This document shows, in pieces, positions 31,727-40,850 of a DNA stretch of 51,865 bases (positions within the stretch are counted from its first letter, which is position 1; each line of letters starts with the position of its first letter). The DNA comes from Clostridia bacterium. GTDB taxonomy: Bacteria > Bacillota > Clostridia > Oscillospirales > CAG-272. The stretch covers positions 1-51,865 of the forward strand of contig JAFTLQ010000022.1 of the NCBI GenBank assembly GCA_017455905.1. Direction: 5' to 3'. The notes beneath the pieces were generated by a model that had not been told where the DNA came from, did no database searches, and was given only the letters and a program-made list of their open reading frames with translations. The translations under genes and the position numbers were made by a program.

Positions 31727-32941
31727 ATGAAACAGTCTTTCTTTTTAAAGCCGCCGACACCGAGCGGCCGCCTCCGTCAGCTGCTGCGGCCGCCGCACGC
31801 CCCCCTACGGTCGTACGTATATCGAAAGCGTGCACCAAATACCGATCTTTGTCTTTTGCTGACCGTCCTTTTGCTTAGCACACTCGGTACGCTGATGATC
31901 TTTAGCGCCGGCTACGCATACGCCACCTTCCGATACGACGACCCAACGTATTTTATCCGCAAGCAGACGGTCTGGCTCATCCTCGGTATCGCCGTCATGT
32001 TTTTTGTATCAAGGATCCGGGTATCCTTCTTTGAGGATAGCGCCTCCCTGCTGTATCTGCTTACCGTCGGTCTTCTGATCCTCGTTCTGATCGTCGGCTT
32101 TACCGGTAACGGTGCTCAGCGCTGGATCAGCATCGGCCCGCTGACGATACAGCCGTCGGAGCTTGCCAAGCTGACGCTCGTTCTTATGCTGGCCAAGTAT
32201 TTTTCCGTTTATCATGACCTATCTACGAACAAAAAGCACGCGCAGACCGCTTTTTGGTACGGAACGGTATATCCCTTGCTGTTCTTGATGGTCATCGTCA
32301 TCCTCGTTATGCTGCAAAAGCATCTGTCGTGCATCATTATCCTCGGCCTGATCGGTCTGCTCGTCATTCTCGTTTCCGGCATAAAAACGACCTACATAGC
32401 CTTCTTCACCGCGCTCGGAGCGACGGGCGTCACGTGTTTTGCCCTCTTTACGGATTACACGAAGGAGCGCATCACCGTATGGCAGAACCCGGAGATGTAT
32501 CGCCTCACCGGCGGCTGGCAGACGCTACAGGGACTGATGGCGATCGGCTCGGGCGGCCTGTTCGGCGTCGGCTTTGGAAACAGCGTGTTAAAATACTGTT
32601 ATATCTCCGAGCCTGCCAACGATATGATCTTCACCGTTCTTTGCGAGGAGAGCGGCTTCTTCGGCGCCGTATTCGTTTTGCTGCTGTTTGCCCTTCTTTG
32701 CGCACGTGGGTATACCATCGCCCTGCGGGCGCCGACGATCTTTTCGCGCATCACAGCCTTTGGAATTAGCACAAAAATGGCCATTCAGGTGCTTCTTAAC
32801 GTGGCCGTCGTCACCAACACCATACCAAACACGGGCATCTCGCTTCCGTTTTTCAGCTACGGAGGCTCCTCGCTGCTCATGCTCTTTGTCGAAATGGGCA
32901 TCCTGCTCTCCATATCCAGAGAAGCGACCATCAAGAAATGA
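31727..32941 (+). CDS. ftsW: SEDS peptidoglycan polymerase FtsW (FtsW/SpoVE type)
   Basis: A 404-residue membrane glycosyltransferase. After a ~45-residue basic cytoplasmic extension come about ten membrane segments. Family motifs: ISIGPLTIQPSELAKLTLVL, GTYxx-equivalent loop AQRW, MIFTVLCEESGFFGA, and TGISLPFFSYGGSSLLMLFVEMGIL. It polymerises lipid II with the class B PBP. FtsW and SpoVE cannot be told apart from sequence; position next to murG and ftsZ favours FtsW. murD, normally between mraY and ftsW, is missing. Confidence 0.94.
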   Translation: MKQSFFLKPPTPSGRLRQLLRPPHAPLRSYVYRKRAPNTDLCLLLTVLLLSTLGTLMIFSAGYAYATFRYDDPTYFIRKQTVWLILGIAVMFFVSRIRVSFFEDSASLLYLLTVGLLILVLIVGFTGNGAQRWISIGPLTIQPSELAKLTLVLMLAKYFSVYHDLSTNKKHAQTAFWYGTVYPLLFLMVIVILVMLQKHLSCIIILGLIGLLVILVSGIKTTYIAFFTALGATGVTCFALFTDYTKERITVWQNPEMYRLTGGWQTLQGLMAIGSGGLFGVGFGNSVLKYCYISEPANDMIFTVLCEESGFFGAVFVLLLFALLCARGYTIALRAPTIFSRITAFGISTKMAIQVLLNVAVVTNTIPNTGISLPFFSYGGSSLLMLFVEMGILLSISREATIKK

Positions 32942-32960
32942 ATCGAACGAAAGGAAACGT

Positions 32961-34082
32961 ATGTATATTCTGTTTTGCGGCGGCGGTACAGCCGGCCACG
33001 TCGAGCCTGCGTTAGCCATCGCCGATCTATGCAAGCGGCGTATGCCATCGCTCGGCATTCGCTTCATCGGCCGCGCAGGCGGTGCAGAAAACCGACGCAT
33101 CGAGGAGGCGGGATATCCGCTTACGACCATTACGATCAGCGGCTTACAGCGACGCCTCTCCCTGCGGCAGGTACGTACGGTATGGCAAACGCTTCGCTGC
33201 ATTCAAGCGGTCAAGCGTCAGCTAAAGGCCGATCCTCCGGCACTCGTCGTCGGAACCGGCGGATACGTCTGCTTCCCCGTGATATATGCTGCCTCCTCCC
33301 TCGGCATCCCGACCGTCCTTCACGAATCCAACGCCACCCCCGGTCTTACCGTTCGTATGCTCAGCCGTCGCGTTGACACGCTGCTCGTCAATCTGCCTCT
33401 GACGGACAAACGGCTATCCAAAGGAACGAGGATCGAACGCGTCGGTATGCCCGTACGCTCGGATATCGCGAGCATCTCACGCGCGCAGGCCAGACGCTCC
33501 CTCGGTCTGAAGGATGGAGAGCAGCTGATCGTTTCCTTCGGAGGAAGTCTTGGTGCCGAGCGTATCAACGACGTGTGCTTGCGCCTGATGGCATCGATCA
33601 GCGAAAAGCATCCGAGCATACACCACATCCACGGCTGCGGAAAGCGATATTATGAAGCGCTAGCGCGCTCATATCCGCATTTTTGCACCGAGGGCGCCAG
33701 GTGCCGCATATACCCATACCTTGACCAAATGCCGACACTTCTTCGCGCCGCCGACCTCGTCATTTGCCGAAGTGGTGCCGCCACCGTCGCGGAGGTCTGT
33801 GCCGCAGCCGCACCGACGATCTTTATCCCGTCCCCTCACGTAACGGAGGACCACCAATATAAAAACGCAAAATATCTCGCGGATGCAGGCGCCTGCCGAC
33901 TGCTGCGCGAGGACGATCTGACACAAGAAGCACTTGAAAAAACCGTCCGTCAGATCCTCGGCGACGGCGCACTTCGGGCACGTATGCGTAAAGTTATCCA
34001 TACATTTTACGACCCGATGACGGACGAGCGGATCTATCGTGCACTGTTGCCGCATCTTTCGACAAATTCTGCCCAAAAATAA
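32961..34082 (+). CDS. murG: UDP-GlcNAc:lipid I N-acetylglucosaminyltransferase MurG
   Basis: A 373-residue GT-B glycosyltransferase converting lipid I to lipid II on the inner face of the membrane. Signatures: ILFCGGGTAGHVEPALAIA (glycine-rich loop), VVGTGGYVCFPVIYAA, HESNATPGLTVRML, FGGSLGAERIN, and the UDP-GlcNAc site CRSGAATVAEVCAA followed by PSPHVTEDHQYKNA. ATG 32961 follows AAAGGAAACGT; the longer open frame upstream is FtsW read out of frame. It is the last wall gene before ftsZ, with no murC or ftsQ between. Confidence 0.96.
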   Translation: MYILFCGGGTAGHVEPALAIADLCKRRMPSLGIRFIGRAGGAENRRIEEAGYPLTTITISGLQRRLSLRQVRTVWQTLRCIQAVKRQLKADPPALVVGTGGYVCFPVIYAASSLGIPTVLHESNATPGLTVRMLSRRVDTLLVNLPLTDKRLSKGTRIERVGMPVRSDIASISRAQARRSLGLKDGEQLIVSFGGSLGAERINDVCLRLMASISEKHPSIHHIHGCGKRYYEALARSYPHFCTEGARCRIYPYLDQMPTLLRAADLVICRSGAATVAEVCAAAAPTIFIPSPHVTEDHQYKNAKYLADAGACRLLREDDLTQEALEKTVRQILGDGALRARMRKVIHTFYDPMTDERIYRALLPHLSTNSAQK

Positions 34083-34124
34083 ATATTTAAAATATTTAGT
34101 AAAAGTTAAATTTTAAATAAATAC

Positions 34125-34152
34125 TTGCTTTTAAATAAAAAACCTGTATAAT
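34125..34152 (+). promoter_or_regulatory. ftsZ promoter
   Basis: TTGCTT (34125-34130), 16-bp spacer, TATAAT (34147-34152) in a very AT-rich 150-bp gap after murG. It would give ftsZ its own transcription beyond the cluster promoter. Confidence 0.6.
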
Positions 34153-34233
34153 AAATATATATTATATTTTGACAAGAAACGGGAGCATATCCCTACCCCT
34201 TATATAAGTTTTTTAACGAAAAGGAGTATTGAC

Positions 34234-35472
34234 ATGGAATTTGATTTTGAACAAAATTTTGAAAGCGGCGTACAGATCAAGGTTATCGGCGTCGGCGGAG
34301 GCGGAAACAACGCGGTCAACCGCATGATCTCCACCAATATCCGCGGCGTTGAGTTTATTGCCGTTAATACAGATAATCAGGCGCTGAACACCTCCTGCGC
34401 CGCTAAGCGCATCATCATCGGTGAAAAGACCACCCGCGGTAAGGGCGCCGGCTCGAATCCCGAGGTCGGTAAGCGCAGTGCAGAGGAATCCTTCGAAGCG
34501 GTCAAGGAAATGCTCCAGGGCGCTGACATGGTCTTCATTACCACCGGTATGGGTGGCGGAACCGGAACGGGTGCCGCTCCCGTCATCGCCAAGGCATCCC
34601 GCGAGCTCGGTATTCTGACCGTCGGTATCGTTACCAAGCCCTTCGCTTTCGAGGGCCGTCGCCGTATGGTACAGGCTGAGGCCGGTATCGAAGAGCTGTC
34701 GAAATACGTCGACTCGCTCATCGTTATCCCCAACGAGCGTCTGAAGCAGGTCGAGGATACCCATATCACGCTTGCCAACGCCTTTGAGATCGCCGATGAC
34801 GTTCTGCGTCGCGGTGTTCAGTCCGTATCCGAGGTCATCAACGTTCCCGGCTTTGTCAACCTTGACTTTGCCGACGTAACGGCCGTTATGAAAAATGCAG
34901 GCTACGCACACATGGGTGTCGGTGCCGCCAAGGGCTCCGAAAAGGCGCAGCTCGCCGCTATGCAGGCGATCTCCTCGCCCCTGCTTGAAACCAGCATCGC
35001 CGGTGCCAAGGGCGTTCTTGTCAGCATCACGGCCTCGCAGGATATTCAGCTGGAAGAGATCGATCTTGCATCCAACATGATCCATCAGGAGGCTCATCCC
35101 GATGCCAACATCATCTGGGGCGCCACCTTCGATCCGTCCATGCAGGACGAAATGCGCGTTACGATCATCGCGACCGGCTTTGACAGCGCGGCTCCTATCG
35201 CCGATATCACCCCCGATGCCGCCGCGATCCTTCAGCCGACGGACGAGCCTGCGGCGATCGATCCTACCCCCGTTGTCGAAGAGCTTACCGCATCGCCGTC
35301 CGCCTTCTCCGCTCCTGCAGCTGCTCGCGAGCCCGAGCACGTTGCACCTGCGGTTGAGGAAGCGATCCCCGTCGCCTCGACCATCAAGGCACCCAACCCG
35401 ACGATGGAGAATACCTATCGCGACTATGAGAACCTCTTCACCTGCATCACGAAGGTAAAGAAAAAGCAATAA
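34234..35472 (+). CDS. ftsZ: Cell division protein FtsZ
   Basis: A 412-residue tubulin-like GTPase that forms the Z ring. GTP-binding loops [15 protein letters not shown] and [11 protein letters not shown] (residues 107-116), the T7 synergy loop NLDFADV, and VSITASQD are all present. The globular core ends near residue 320, followed by a Pro/Ala/Glu-rich linker. The extreme C-terminus [14 protein letters not shown] does not match the usual conserved peptide (pattern D-I-P-x-F-x-R) that binds FtsA, SepF or EzrA. AAAAGGAG precedes ATG. Confidence 0.96.
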   Translation: MEFDFEQNFESGVQIKVIGVGGGGNNAVNRMISTNIRGVEFIAVNTDNQALNTSCAAKRIIIGEKTTRGKGAGSNPEVGKRSAEESFEAVKEMLQGADMVFITTGMGGGTGTGAAPVIAKASRELGILTVGIVTKPFAFEGRRRMVQAEAGIEELSKYVDSLIVIPNERLKQVEDTHITLANAFEIADDVLRRGVQSVSEVINVPGFVNLDFADVTAVMKNAGYAHMGVGAAKGSEKAQLAAMQAISSPLLETSIAGAKGVLVSITASQDIQLEEIDLASNMIHQEAHPDANIIWGATFDPSMQDEMRVTIIATGFDSAAPIADITPDAAAILQPTDEPAAIDPTPVVEELTASPSAFSAPAAAREPEHVAPAVEEAIPVASTIKAPNPTMENTYRDYENLFTCITKVKKKQ

Positions 35473-35485
35473 GATTCCTACATAC

Positions 35486-35530
35486 AAAAAGCAGACGCTC
35501 CACGATAGGCGGCGTCTGCTTTTTTGTTTT
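35486..35530 (+). terminator. ftsZ terminator
   Basis: Stem AAAAAGCAGACGC (35486-35498) with GCGTCTGCTTTTT; the descending arm runs straight into TTTTTTGTTTTT. It closes the dcw cluster. Confidence 0.9.
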
Positions 35531-35576
35531 TATACAATTCCGATGCAAGCCATTCGCTGCGACAAGGAAGCCGTTT

Positions 35577-35784
35577 TGTGGATTCCTTGGACATATATAT
35601 AATTCCGACCAATGCAAAAACGGCCGATAACGGCGATTTTTATGCGCAAGATCGGTTTTGTGTAAAAACAACCCGTCGTTTATCCACATGCGATGCCCCG
35701 ATATCCCACCGTTTTTCACACCCCGACGCGCGGTTTTCCACCTATGTTCACAGCCCGGATGTCCAAGACCGCTTTTGTGTATTT
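35577..35784. repeat. DnaA-box-like repeat cluster in a 440-bp non-coding gap
   Basis: The gap 35473-35912 holds no credible gene. It contains one perfect DnaA box, TTATCCACA (35680-35688). TTTTTCACA (35712-35720) and TGTGTAAAA (35659-35667, inverse orientation) each have one mismatch. TGTGGATTC (35577-35585), TTTTCCACC (35734-35742) and TGTGTATTT (35776-35784) are poorer. GTTTTGTG-like and GTTTTCCAC-like units alternate. It may be a DnaA-titration or regulatory site, or an ancestral origin remnant; dnaA is not adjacent. Confidence 0.4.
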
Positions 35785-35860
35785 TTTGAATTTTTCATAT
35801 ATCGTCCGTCGATCGCACGAAAAACGCATCTGACGGCACAGCACCATACGCACAAAAAAA

Positions 35861-35898
35861 GCATACGCCCGCGGTTGCTGAAAACCGCGGGCGTATGC
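35861..35898 (-). terminator. Terminator of the small membrane-peptide gene
   Basis: A perfect 16-bp stem (GCATACGCCCGCGGTT 35861-35876, AACCGCGGGCGTATGC 35883-35898). On the minus strand it is followed by TTTTTTTG. It begins 15 bases after the stop of the 33-codon gene, confirming that a minus-strand transcript ends here. Confidence 0.9.
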
Positions 35899-35912
35899 TT
35901 CATTCAAATGTC

Positions 35913-36014
35913 TTATGCAAGAATGTAGACAAGTGCAATAGCGATCACACCAAAGGCCAACAGGCCTGCCATAACTCCCGCAAGAATTCTTGCTGCTAAC
36001 TTAGGCTGCTTCAT
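35913..36014 (-). CDS. 33-residue single-TM peptide downstream of mreB
   Basis: ATG 36014 is preceded by AAAGGGAAGAGAACG and the frame runs 33 codons to TAA. The peptide has a basic start MKQPKLAARI and then one continuous hydrophobic helix (LAGVMAGLLAFGVIAIALVYILA) to the end. It lies 16 bases after the mreB stop, on the same strand, and its own strong terminator follows. It looks like a genuine membrane micropeptide, perhaps a regulator of MreB or the elongasome; I do not recognise a named family. Confidence 0.7.
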   Translation of the reverse strand: MKQPKLAARILAGVMAGLLAFGVIAIALVYILA

Positions 36015-36030
36015 CGTTCTCTTCCCTTTC

Positions 36031-37065
36031 TTATTTTCCCGATGTATTTTTTGTTTTCGCTTCCCGATATCCGGCAAGCTGTGATGTAATATTCTTTTGA
36101 TTGGTGCGCATGCGCGAGGGCAGCATCGTGTGGATCTTGGCCAAGCCCTTGGCCACGCAGTTGATGGGATCGTAGGCCATCATGACCGGTATGTCCAGCA
36201 CCTTTTCGATCATCTTGTCAAGACCAAACAGGAGAGCGCCGCCACCGGACAAAAGAATGCCCTTTTTGAATACACGCTCAACGTACTCGATCGGTATATG
36301 CTTAACATGCTCGGCGATCGCCATAAGGATCTTTTGCAGGGGGGATTCAAACACGCCGAGGATATCCTCCGTGGCAATGTTCATATGAATATGATTGCCC
36401 GTCAGGGACAGCGTTCCCTCGATATCGATCGTTTCGCTTTCCTTCCCCGGCCAAACGGCGCCGAGCTTTTCCTTGATCGCTCTGGCCACCGACAGAGACA
36501 CGCGAACGTCACCCTGGGAGAAGATATATTCCTGAACGGCCAGATCGAAGTCCTCGCCGCCTACCGGCTCACAGGCAGACAACAGGATCTGCCCCTCGCA
36601 GATAATAAGGATATCGGTCTTAGAGGCACCGATATTGACCGAGATCATGCTGTCGGTCGGCTCCGCGCCCGCACCGATCAAGGCAGCCATGGCGCGGCGG
36701 ACACCGAGCACTGTGCTCGCTCCCGCCTCCGTGATCATGGAAAACAATTCTTTTTCCTGCTTGGGAACCATGTCCGACGGCAGTCCGACGATCACGCGGA
36801 CCTCCTCCGATCCGCTAACGGCCTCCAGCGCGTTCTTGACGATCGCCTGCGTCAGATCAGCGGAATACAGCATGCCGTTTTTGAACGGCCGTACCAGAAC
36901 ACCTGTGGCGCCCTCTACGCCGGAAAGCGCGGCATCACCGAGAGCCAGAATGCGGCTCGTGGCTTTGTCGACCAAGGCGATCGAGGATTCACGGCTGACG
37001 CCGCTCGTCGGATCGCTGAGCGTTATATGGGCGTATCCGAGATCAAGACCGATCTTCGTAATCAT
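36031..37065 (-). CDS. mreB: MreB/Mbl-type actin homologue
   Basis: A 344-residue actin-fold ATPase guiding lateral wall synthesis. Phosphate-1 loop IGLDLGYAHITL (family usually DLGTANTL), phosphate-2 ISVNIGASKTDI, VGGEDFDLAVQEYI, and the adenosine motif LLSGGGALLFGLDKMIE. It is more diverged than typical MreB (Thr-Ala-Asn replaced by Tyr-Ala-His), so it may be an Mbl/MreBH-like paralogue. No mreC or mreD follows. It forms a unit with the 33-residue membrane peptide. Confidence 0.88.
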   Translation of the reverse strand: MITKIGLDLGYAHITLSDPTSGVSRESSIALVDKATSRILALGDAALSGVEGATGVLVRPFKNGMLYSADLTQAIVKNALEAVSGSEEVRVIVGLPSDMVPKQEKELFSMITEAGASTVLGVRRAMAALIGAGAEPTDSMISVNIGASKTDILIICEGQILLSACEPVGGEDFDLAVQEYIFSQGDVRVSLSVARAIKEKLGAVWPGKESETIDIEGTLSLTGNHIHMNIATEDILGVFESPLQKILMAIAEHVKHIPIEYVERVFKKGILLSGGGALLFGLDKMIEKVLDIPVMMAYDPINCVAKGLAKIHTMLPSRMRTNQKNITSQLAGYREAKTKNTSGK

Positions 37066-37112
37066 GAGCGCACTCCTTCCCCGATGGATTGATTGCCTTT
37101 TTAATCTTTTTA

Positions 37113-37141
37113 ATTATACATGATATTATCGACAAATGCAA
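37113..37141 (-). promoter_or_regulatory. Promoter of mreB
   Basis: Minus strand: -35 TTGCAT (complement of 37136-37141), 17-bp spacer, -10 TATAAT (complement of 37113-37118). Confidence 0.7.
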
Positions 37142-37149
37142 GAGGATTT

Positions 37150-39381
37150 TTAAAATCTCTGCGAATTATCCTCAAAATACTCTGCAATTCGCTCTTTCAG
37201 CGTCGTATATCGCAGGATCTCCCGATCGTTTTTGACCATATCCGCGACGATCTGCCGCTGCCCGACGAGAATGACCATCTCCTTGGCACGCGTGACAGCT
37301 GTATAAAACAGATTCCTTGTACGCAGCATGGGCGGACAAGCGTAAAGCGGTATAACAACGACGGGATATTCACTTCCCTGACTTTTGTGCACCGTAATGG
37401 CGTACGCAAGCTCCAGCTCGTCCAGCTGGTCAAAGCCGTAGCTTGCCGTCTTGTCGTCAAAGCAAACGCGCATGGAGCGATTGGCCATGTCGATCTGCTC
37501 GATCACGCCTATATCCCCGTTAAACAGCCCCGCACCGGCGACACCGTTCTTTTCCCACTCGATCTCGTAATTGTTACAGATCTGCATCACGCGGTCGCCC
37601 ACGCGAAAGATGACGCCGTGGCTTTCCTTTTCGTTTTTGAACTTTCCCTTGGGATTGATGCGCTCCTGCAGCAGTGCGTTGAGCTGCTCCACGCCGCCAA
37701 CGCCCTTACGCGAAGGGGTGATGACTTGTATTTTACCGCAGATCTGCTTTCCATATGCCTTCGGCAGACGAACGGTGATCAGATCGGCGACAGCAGAGGC
37801 GATCGTCGCCTCCTGCTCTCTTTGAACAAAAAAGAAATCGTTATCCGTCGCCGTAAGAATGGGAGCTTCCCCCTCGTGGATGCGGTGCGCGTTAGTAACG
37901 ATCAGGCTCTGCCCCGATTGACGGAAGATCTCGGTCAGGCAGACGGTATATACCGCGCCGCAGGCAATTAGGTCGGCCAGAACGTTCCCCGCTCCCACAC
38001 TCGGCAGCTGATTGGAGTCGCCGATAAGAATAAGCTTGGCGCGGCGACGAAGCGCGCGCATCAAGGCGTCCATCAGAGACAGGTCGATCATGGAGGATTC
38101 GTCAACGATCACGACTGTCTCTTCTATGGGATTGCGCTCGTTGCGATTGAACACCGTTTGTGCATCGTCCTTGCGCTCCATTTCAAGCATACGGTGGATG
38201 GTCTTGGCCTCCTCCCCCGTCGCCTCGCTCAGACGCTTGGCGGCGCGCCCTGTGGGCGCTGCCAGCACCGTCTTCATGCCAAGGCTGCGAAACATCGACA
38301 GCATGGCGCGGACGACGGTGGTCTTTCCCGTGCCGGGACCGCCGGTCAAGATCATGACCCCCTGCCGCATAGCCTCATACAGCGCCTCGCGCTGAAGGGC
38401 GGCATAACGGATACCAACGGTCGTTTCTACCTTTTCAATGAGAGACAGAACGTCCTCGCGGTCCAGTGTCGCTACGTTGCTCTGCAGCTCATGCAGCTTG
38501 GCGGCGATGCGTGCCTCCGCCATATAGACGTCGCGGGTCATCGCATACACCTCGTCCCCTATACGGAAGGCGCATATGCGCCCCTCGCGAAGGAAGATAT
38601 CGAACACCTCTCCGACGCGCTCCTCCGACACACCGAGCAGCTGGGCGGCGGCCGCCATCAGCTTTTCACGCGGCAGACAGGTATGTCCGTTCAGACTCGC
38701 GTTATAGTTGAGAAGATAGCACAGGCCGTGCAGCAGGCGATCCTCATGATCGGAAGAAAAGCCGAGAGAGGCGGCAATGCGATCGGCCACGTCAAAGGGC
38801 AAGCCGCAAAAGCTGTCGCACAGGCAATACGGATTTTTACGGATACGGTCCGTCGCACTGCCACCGAAGCATTTATACACCTTTGTGATCTGCGCGGTCG
38901 TCATATAATCCTTGCAGAACATCATAAAGCCGCGCAGGCCCGCCTGCTCTTTAAAGGAGGCGGATATTTGCGCCGCCTTTTTCATCGTGATACCGGAGAT
39001 ATCCGTTAGCCACTCCGGATGGTTTTCCATTACGTCAAAGGTCTGCTCGCCGAAGCGATTAACGATCTTGAGTGCCGTAACGGGGCCAACGCCCTTGACG
39101 GTACGGGAAGACAGATATTTGAGTATGCTGTCGGTATCGGTCGGAAGGTTCTTTTCATAGGACGAGATGACAAATTGACGCCCGTATTCCTTATGATACG
39201 TGTACGAGCCCTCAAGCGTCAGCTCCTCGCCCTCGGCCGCAAACGGAACCGTGCCGACCGCCGTTATGAGATTGCCATCCGTATCGGCAAGCTCAAGAAC
39301 GGTATAATCGTTATCATCGTTGTGATACACGATGTGCTCGATCACGCCGCGAATGTGCGTGTCGGTCGCCCGTTGCTCCAT
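37150..39381 (-). CDS. recD2: RecD2-type ATP-dependent DNA helicase
   Basis: A 743-residue SF1B 5'-3' helicase of the RecBC-independent RecD2 family, used in replication-fork and mismatch repair. The N-terminal OB-like region and HhH-like repeats (SRTVKGVGPVTALKIVNRFG) precede motif I LTGGPGTGKTTV. Motif II is VIVDESSMIDLSLM, motif III ILIGDSNQLPSVGAGNVL, and motifs V/VI are AITVHKSQGSEYPVVVIPL and NLFYTAVTRAKEMVILVG. ATG 39381 follows GGGAGG by six bases. It lies 41 bases after metK and is probably co-transcribed. Confidence 0.95.
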   Translation of the reverse strand: MEQRATDTHIRGVIEHIVYHNDDNDYTVLELADTDGNLITAVGTVPFAAEGEELTLEGSYTYHKEYGRQFVISSYEKNLPTDTDSILKYLSSRTVKGVGPVTALKIVNRFGEQTFDVMENHPEWLTDISGITMKKAAQISASFKEQAGLRGFMMFCKDYMTTAQITKVYKCFGGSATDRIRKNPYCLCDSFCGLPFDVADRIAASLGFSSDHEDRLLHGLCYLLNYNASLNGHTCLPREKLMAAAAQLLGVSEERVGEVFDIFLREGRICAFRIGDEVYAMTRDVYMAEARIAAKLHELQSNVATLDREDVLSLIEKVETTVGIRYAALQREALYEAMRQGVMILTGGPGTGKTTVVRAMLSMFRSLGMKTVLAAPTGRAAKRLSEATGEEAKTIHRMLEMERKDDAQTVFNRNERNPIEETVVIVDESSMIDLSLMDALMRALRRRAKLILIGDSNQLPSVGAGNVLADLIACGAVYTVCLTEIFRQSGQSLIVTNAHRIHEGEAPILTATDNDFFFVQREQEATIASAVADLITVRLPKAYGKQICGKIQVITPSRKGVGGVEQLNALLQERINPKGKFKNEKESHGVIFRVGDRVMQICNNYEIEWEKNGVAGAGLFNGDIGVIEQIDMANRSMRVCFDDKTASYGFDQLDELELAYAITVHKSQGSEYPVVVIPLYACPPMLRTRNLFYTAVTRAKEMVILVGQRQIVADMVKNDREILRYTTLKERIAEYFEDNSQRF

Positions 39382-39422
39382 ATTCACCCTCCCTCTTCGT
39401 TATTTGTTTAATTCGGTGCCGA

Positions 39423-40610
39423 TCAGCCGAGAATACGGCGGCGCAGCTCGTCCGCGATATCGCAGATCTCCCACTTGACACCAAGATCCTCGCGTCCCAT
39501 GTGACCGTAGGCAGCAAGGTCACTGTAGATGGGGGTACGAAGATCGAATTTGCGAATGATCGCCGCAGGACGCAGATCGACAAGCTCTGCGATGACCTCC
39601 GACAGGCGGCTCTCCTCCACGACACCCGTTCCGAAGGTATCGATCATGACGGAAACGGGGCGCGCTACGCCGATGGCGTAAGCGATCTGGACCTCACACT
39701 TTTTGGCAAGGCCGGCCTTTACGATATTTTTTGCTACGTAGCGTGCGGCATACGAGGCGCTGCGGTCTACCTTGGTCGGATCCTTGCCCGAGAAGGCGCC
39801 GCCGCCGTGACGGGAATAGCCGCCGTAGGTATCTACGATGATCTTGCGGCCGGTAAGGCCCGTGTCACCCGCAGGACCGCCGACAACGAAACGGCCGGTC
39901 GGATTAACGTAGATCTTGGTCTCCCCCTCACGCAGAAGCTGTGAAGGAATAACGGGCAGAATGACCTGCTCGATGATATCCTTACGAATGGTCTTTGCAT
40001 CCATCTCCGGGCTGTGCTGGGAGGAAACGACCACGGCTTCTACACGCACAGGCGTATCGTCCTCGTAACGAACGGTGACCTGCGTCTTTCCGTCGGGGCG
40101 AAGATACGACAGCTTGCCGTTTTTGCGCACCTCCGTCAGACGGAGAGCAAGCTTATGCGCCAGAGAAATAGGAAGGGGCATCAGCTCCGGCGTTTCGTCG
40201 CACGCAAAGCCGAACATCAGACCCTGGTCACCTGCACCGATATCGAGATCGTCCTGCATGGTACCGTCCTTTGCCTCCGCGCATTTGTCCACGCCCATGG
40301 CAATATCGGGGCTCTGCTTATGTAACGAGCTGAGAACGGCGCAGGTCGCCGCGTCAAAGCCGTATTTGGCACGATCGTATCCAATGTCGGCCACTGTCTT
40401 ACGAACGATCTCTTGAATATCCACCGACGCCTTCGTGGTCACCTCACCCATGACGGTGATAATACCCGTCGTGGCAAAGGTCTCACAGGCAACGCGGCTC
40501 TCGGGATCCTGACGGAGCATTTCGTCAAGGATGGCATCGGATATTTTATCACAGATTTTGTCGGGATGTCCTTCCGTAACGGATTCCGATGTAAAAAGAT
40601 ACTGTTTCAT
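39423..40610 (-). CDS. metK: S-adenosylmethionine synthetase
   Basis: A 395-residue enzyme making SAM from methionine and ATP. Signatures: [35 protein letters not shown] (ATP loop) and [16 protein letters not shown]. Length is typical. ATG 40610 is chosen because the family begins here and the upstream open frame is riboswitch leader. Expression is controlled by the SAM-I aptamer directly upstream, giving feedback by its product. Confidence 0.97.
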   Translation of the reverse strand: MKQYLFTSESVTEGHPDKICDKISDAILDEMLRQDPESRVACETFATTGIITVMGEVTTKASVDIQEIVRKTVADIGYDRAKYGFDAATCAVLSSLHKQSPDIAMGVDKCAEAKDGTMQDDLDIGAGDQGLMFGFACDETPELMPLPISLAHKLALRLTEVRKNGKLSYLRPDGKTQVTVRYEDDTPVRVEAVVVSSQHSPEMDAKTIRKDIIEQVILPVIPSQLLREGETKIYVNPTGRFVVGGPAGDTGLTGRKIIVDTYGGYSRHGGGAFSGKDPTKVDRSASYAARYVAKNIVKAGLAKKCEVQIAYAIGVARPVSVMIDTFGTGVVEESRLSEVIAELVDLRPAAIIRKFDLRTPIYSDLAAYGHMGREDLGVKWEICDIADELRRRILG

Positions 40611-40636
40611 AGTACGTCCTTTCGTTTTCAAAGAGA

Positions 40637-40672
40637 TGACCTCGGTATGGCATGCATCCACTCCCGAGGTCA
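40637..40672 (-). terminator. Expression-platform hairpin of the metK leader
   Basis: A 9-bp stem (TGACCTCGG 40637-40645, CCGAGGTCA 40664-40672) between the aptamer and the ribosome site. The following tail on the minus strand is TCTCTTTG, a poor U-run, so termination may be weak or the platform may work differently. Confidence 0.6.
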
Positions 40673-40680
40673 GTTCTGTA

Positions 40681-40763
40681 CTCATCTGTCAGGAATTGAC
40701 ACCTTGCATTCAATGTAGGTTGTCGGGCTTCACAGGGCCGGTCCCTCCGCCACTCTTGATAAG
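40681..40763 (-). promoter_or_regulatory. SAM-I (S-box) riboswitch
   Basis: On the minus strand the leader reads CTTATCAAGAGTGGCGGAGG, then GACCGGCCCTGTGAAGCCCG, ACAACC, and closes with AATTCCTGACAGATGAG. These are the core S-box elements: P1 (CTTATC pairing with GATGAG), the kink-turn and GGAGGGA junction, the GAAGCCCG pseudoknot loop and the CAATTCCTG 3' part. It is slightly shorter than usual, with a reduced P3. It sits in front of metK, a classic target. Confidence 0.93.
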
Positions 40764-40781
40764 TTTATTTAATTTTAAAAT

Positions 40782-40810
40782 AGTATACCATATACAAAGA
40801 GAAAAATCAA
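40782..40810 (-). promoter_or_regulatory. Promoter of metK leader
   Basis: Minus strand: -35 TTGATT (complement of 40805-40810), 17-bp spacer, -10 TATACT (complement of 40782-40787), about 20 bases before the riboswitch P1. Confidence 0.7.
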
Positions 40811-40850
40811 GGGCATTCGCTATATTTCTCTCTTTTTTTCGGGATATGCG

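Noticed and set aside
32688-32960. Extended N-terminus for MurG.
   Set aside because: These codons are ftsW read out of frame; the family start and a good ribosome site are at 32961.
34213-35487. A 424-codon minus-strand open frame opposite ftsZ.
   Set aside because: FtsZ is certain on the plus strand; the antisense product is low-complexity Gly/Asp/Arg-rich.
35524-35928. A 134-codon plus-strand frame after ftsZ.
   Set aside because: No ribosome site, composition unlike neighbours, and it runs through the minus-strand terminator and the small peptide gene; better explained as a non-coding repeat-bearing gap.
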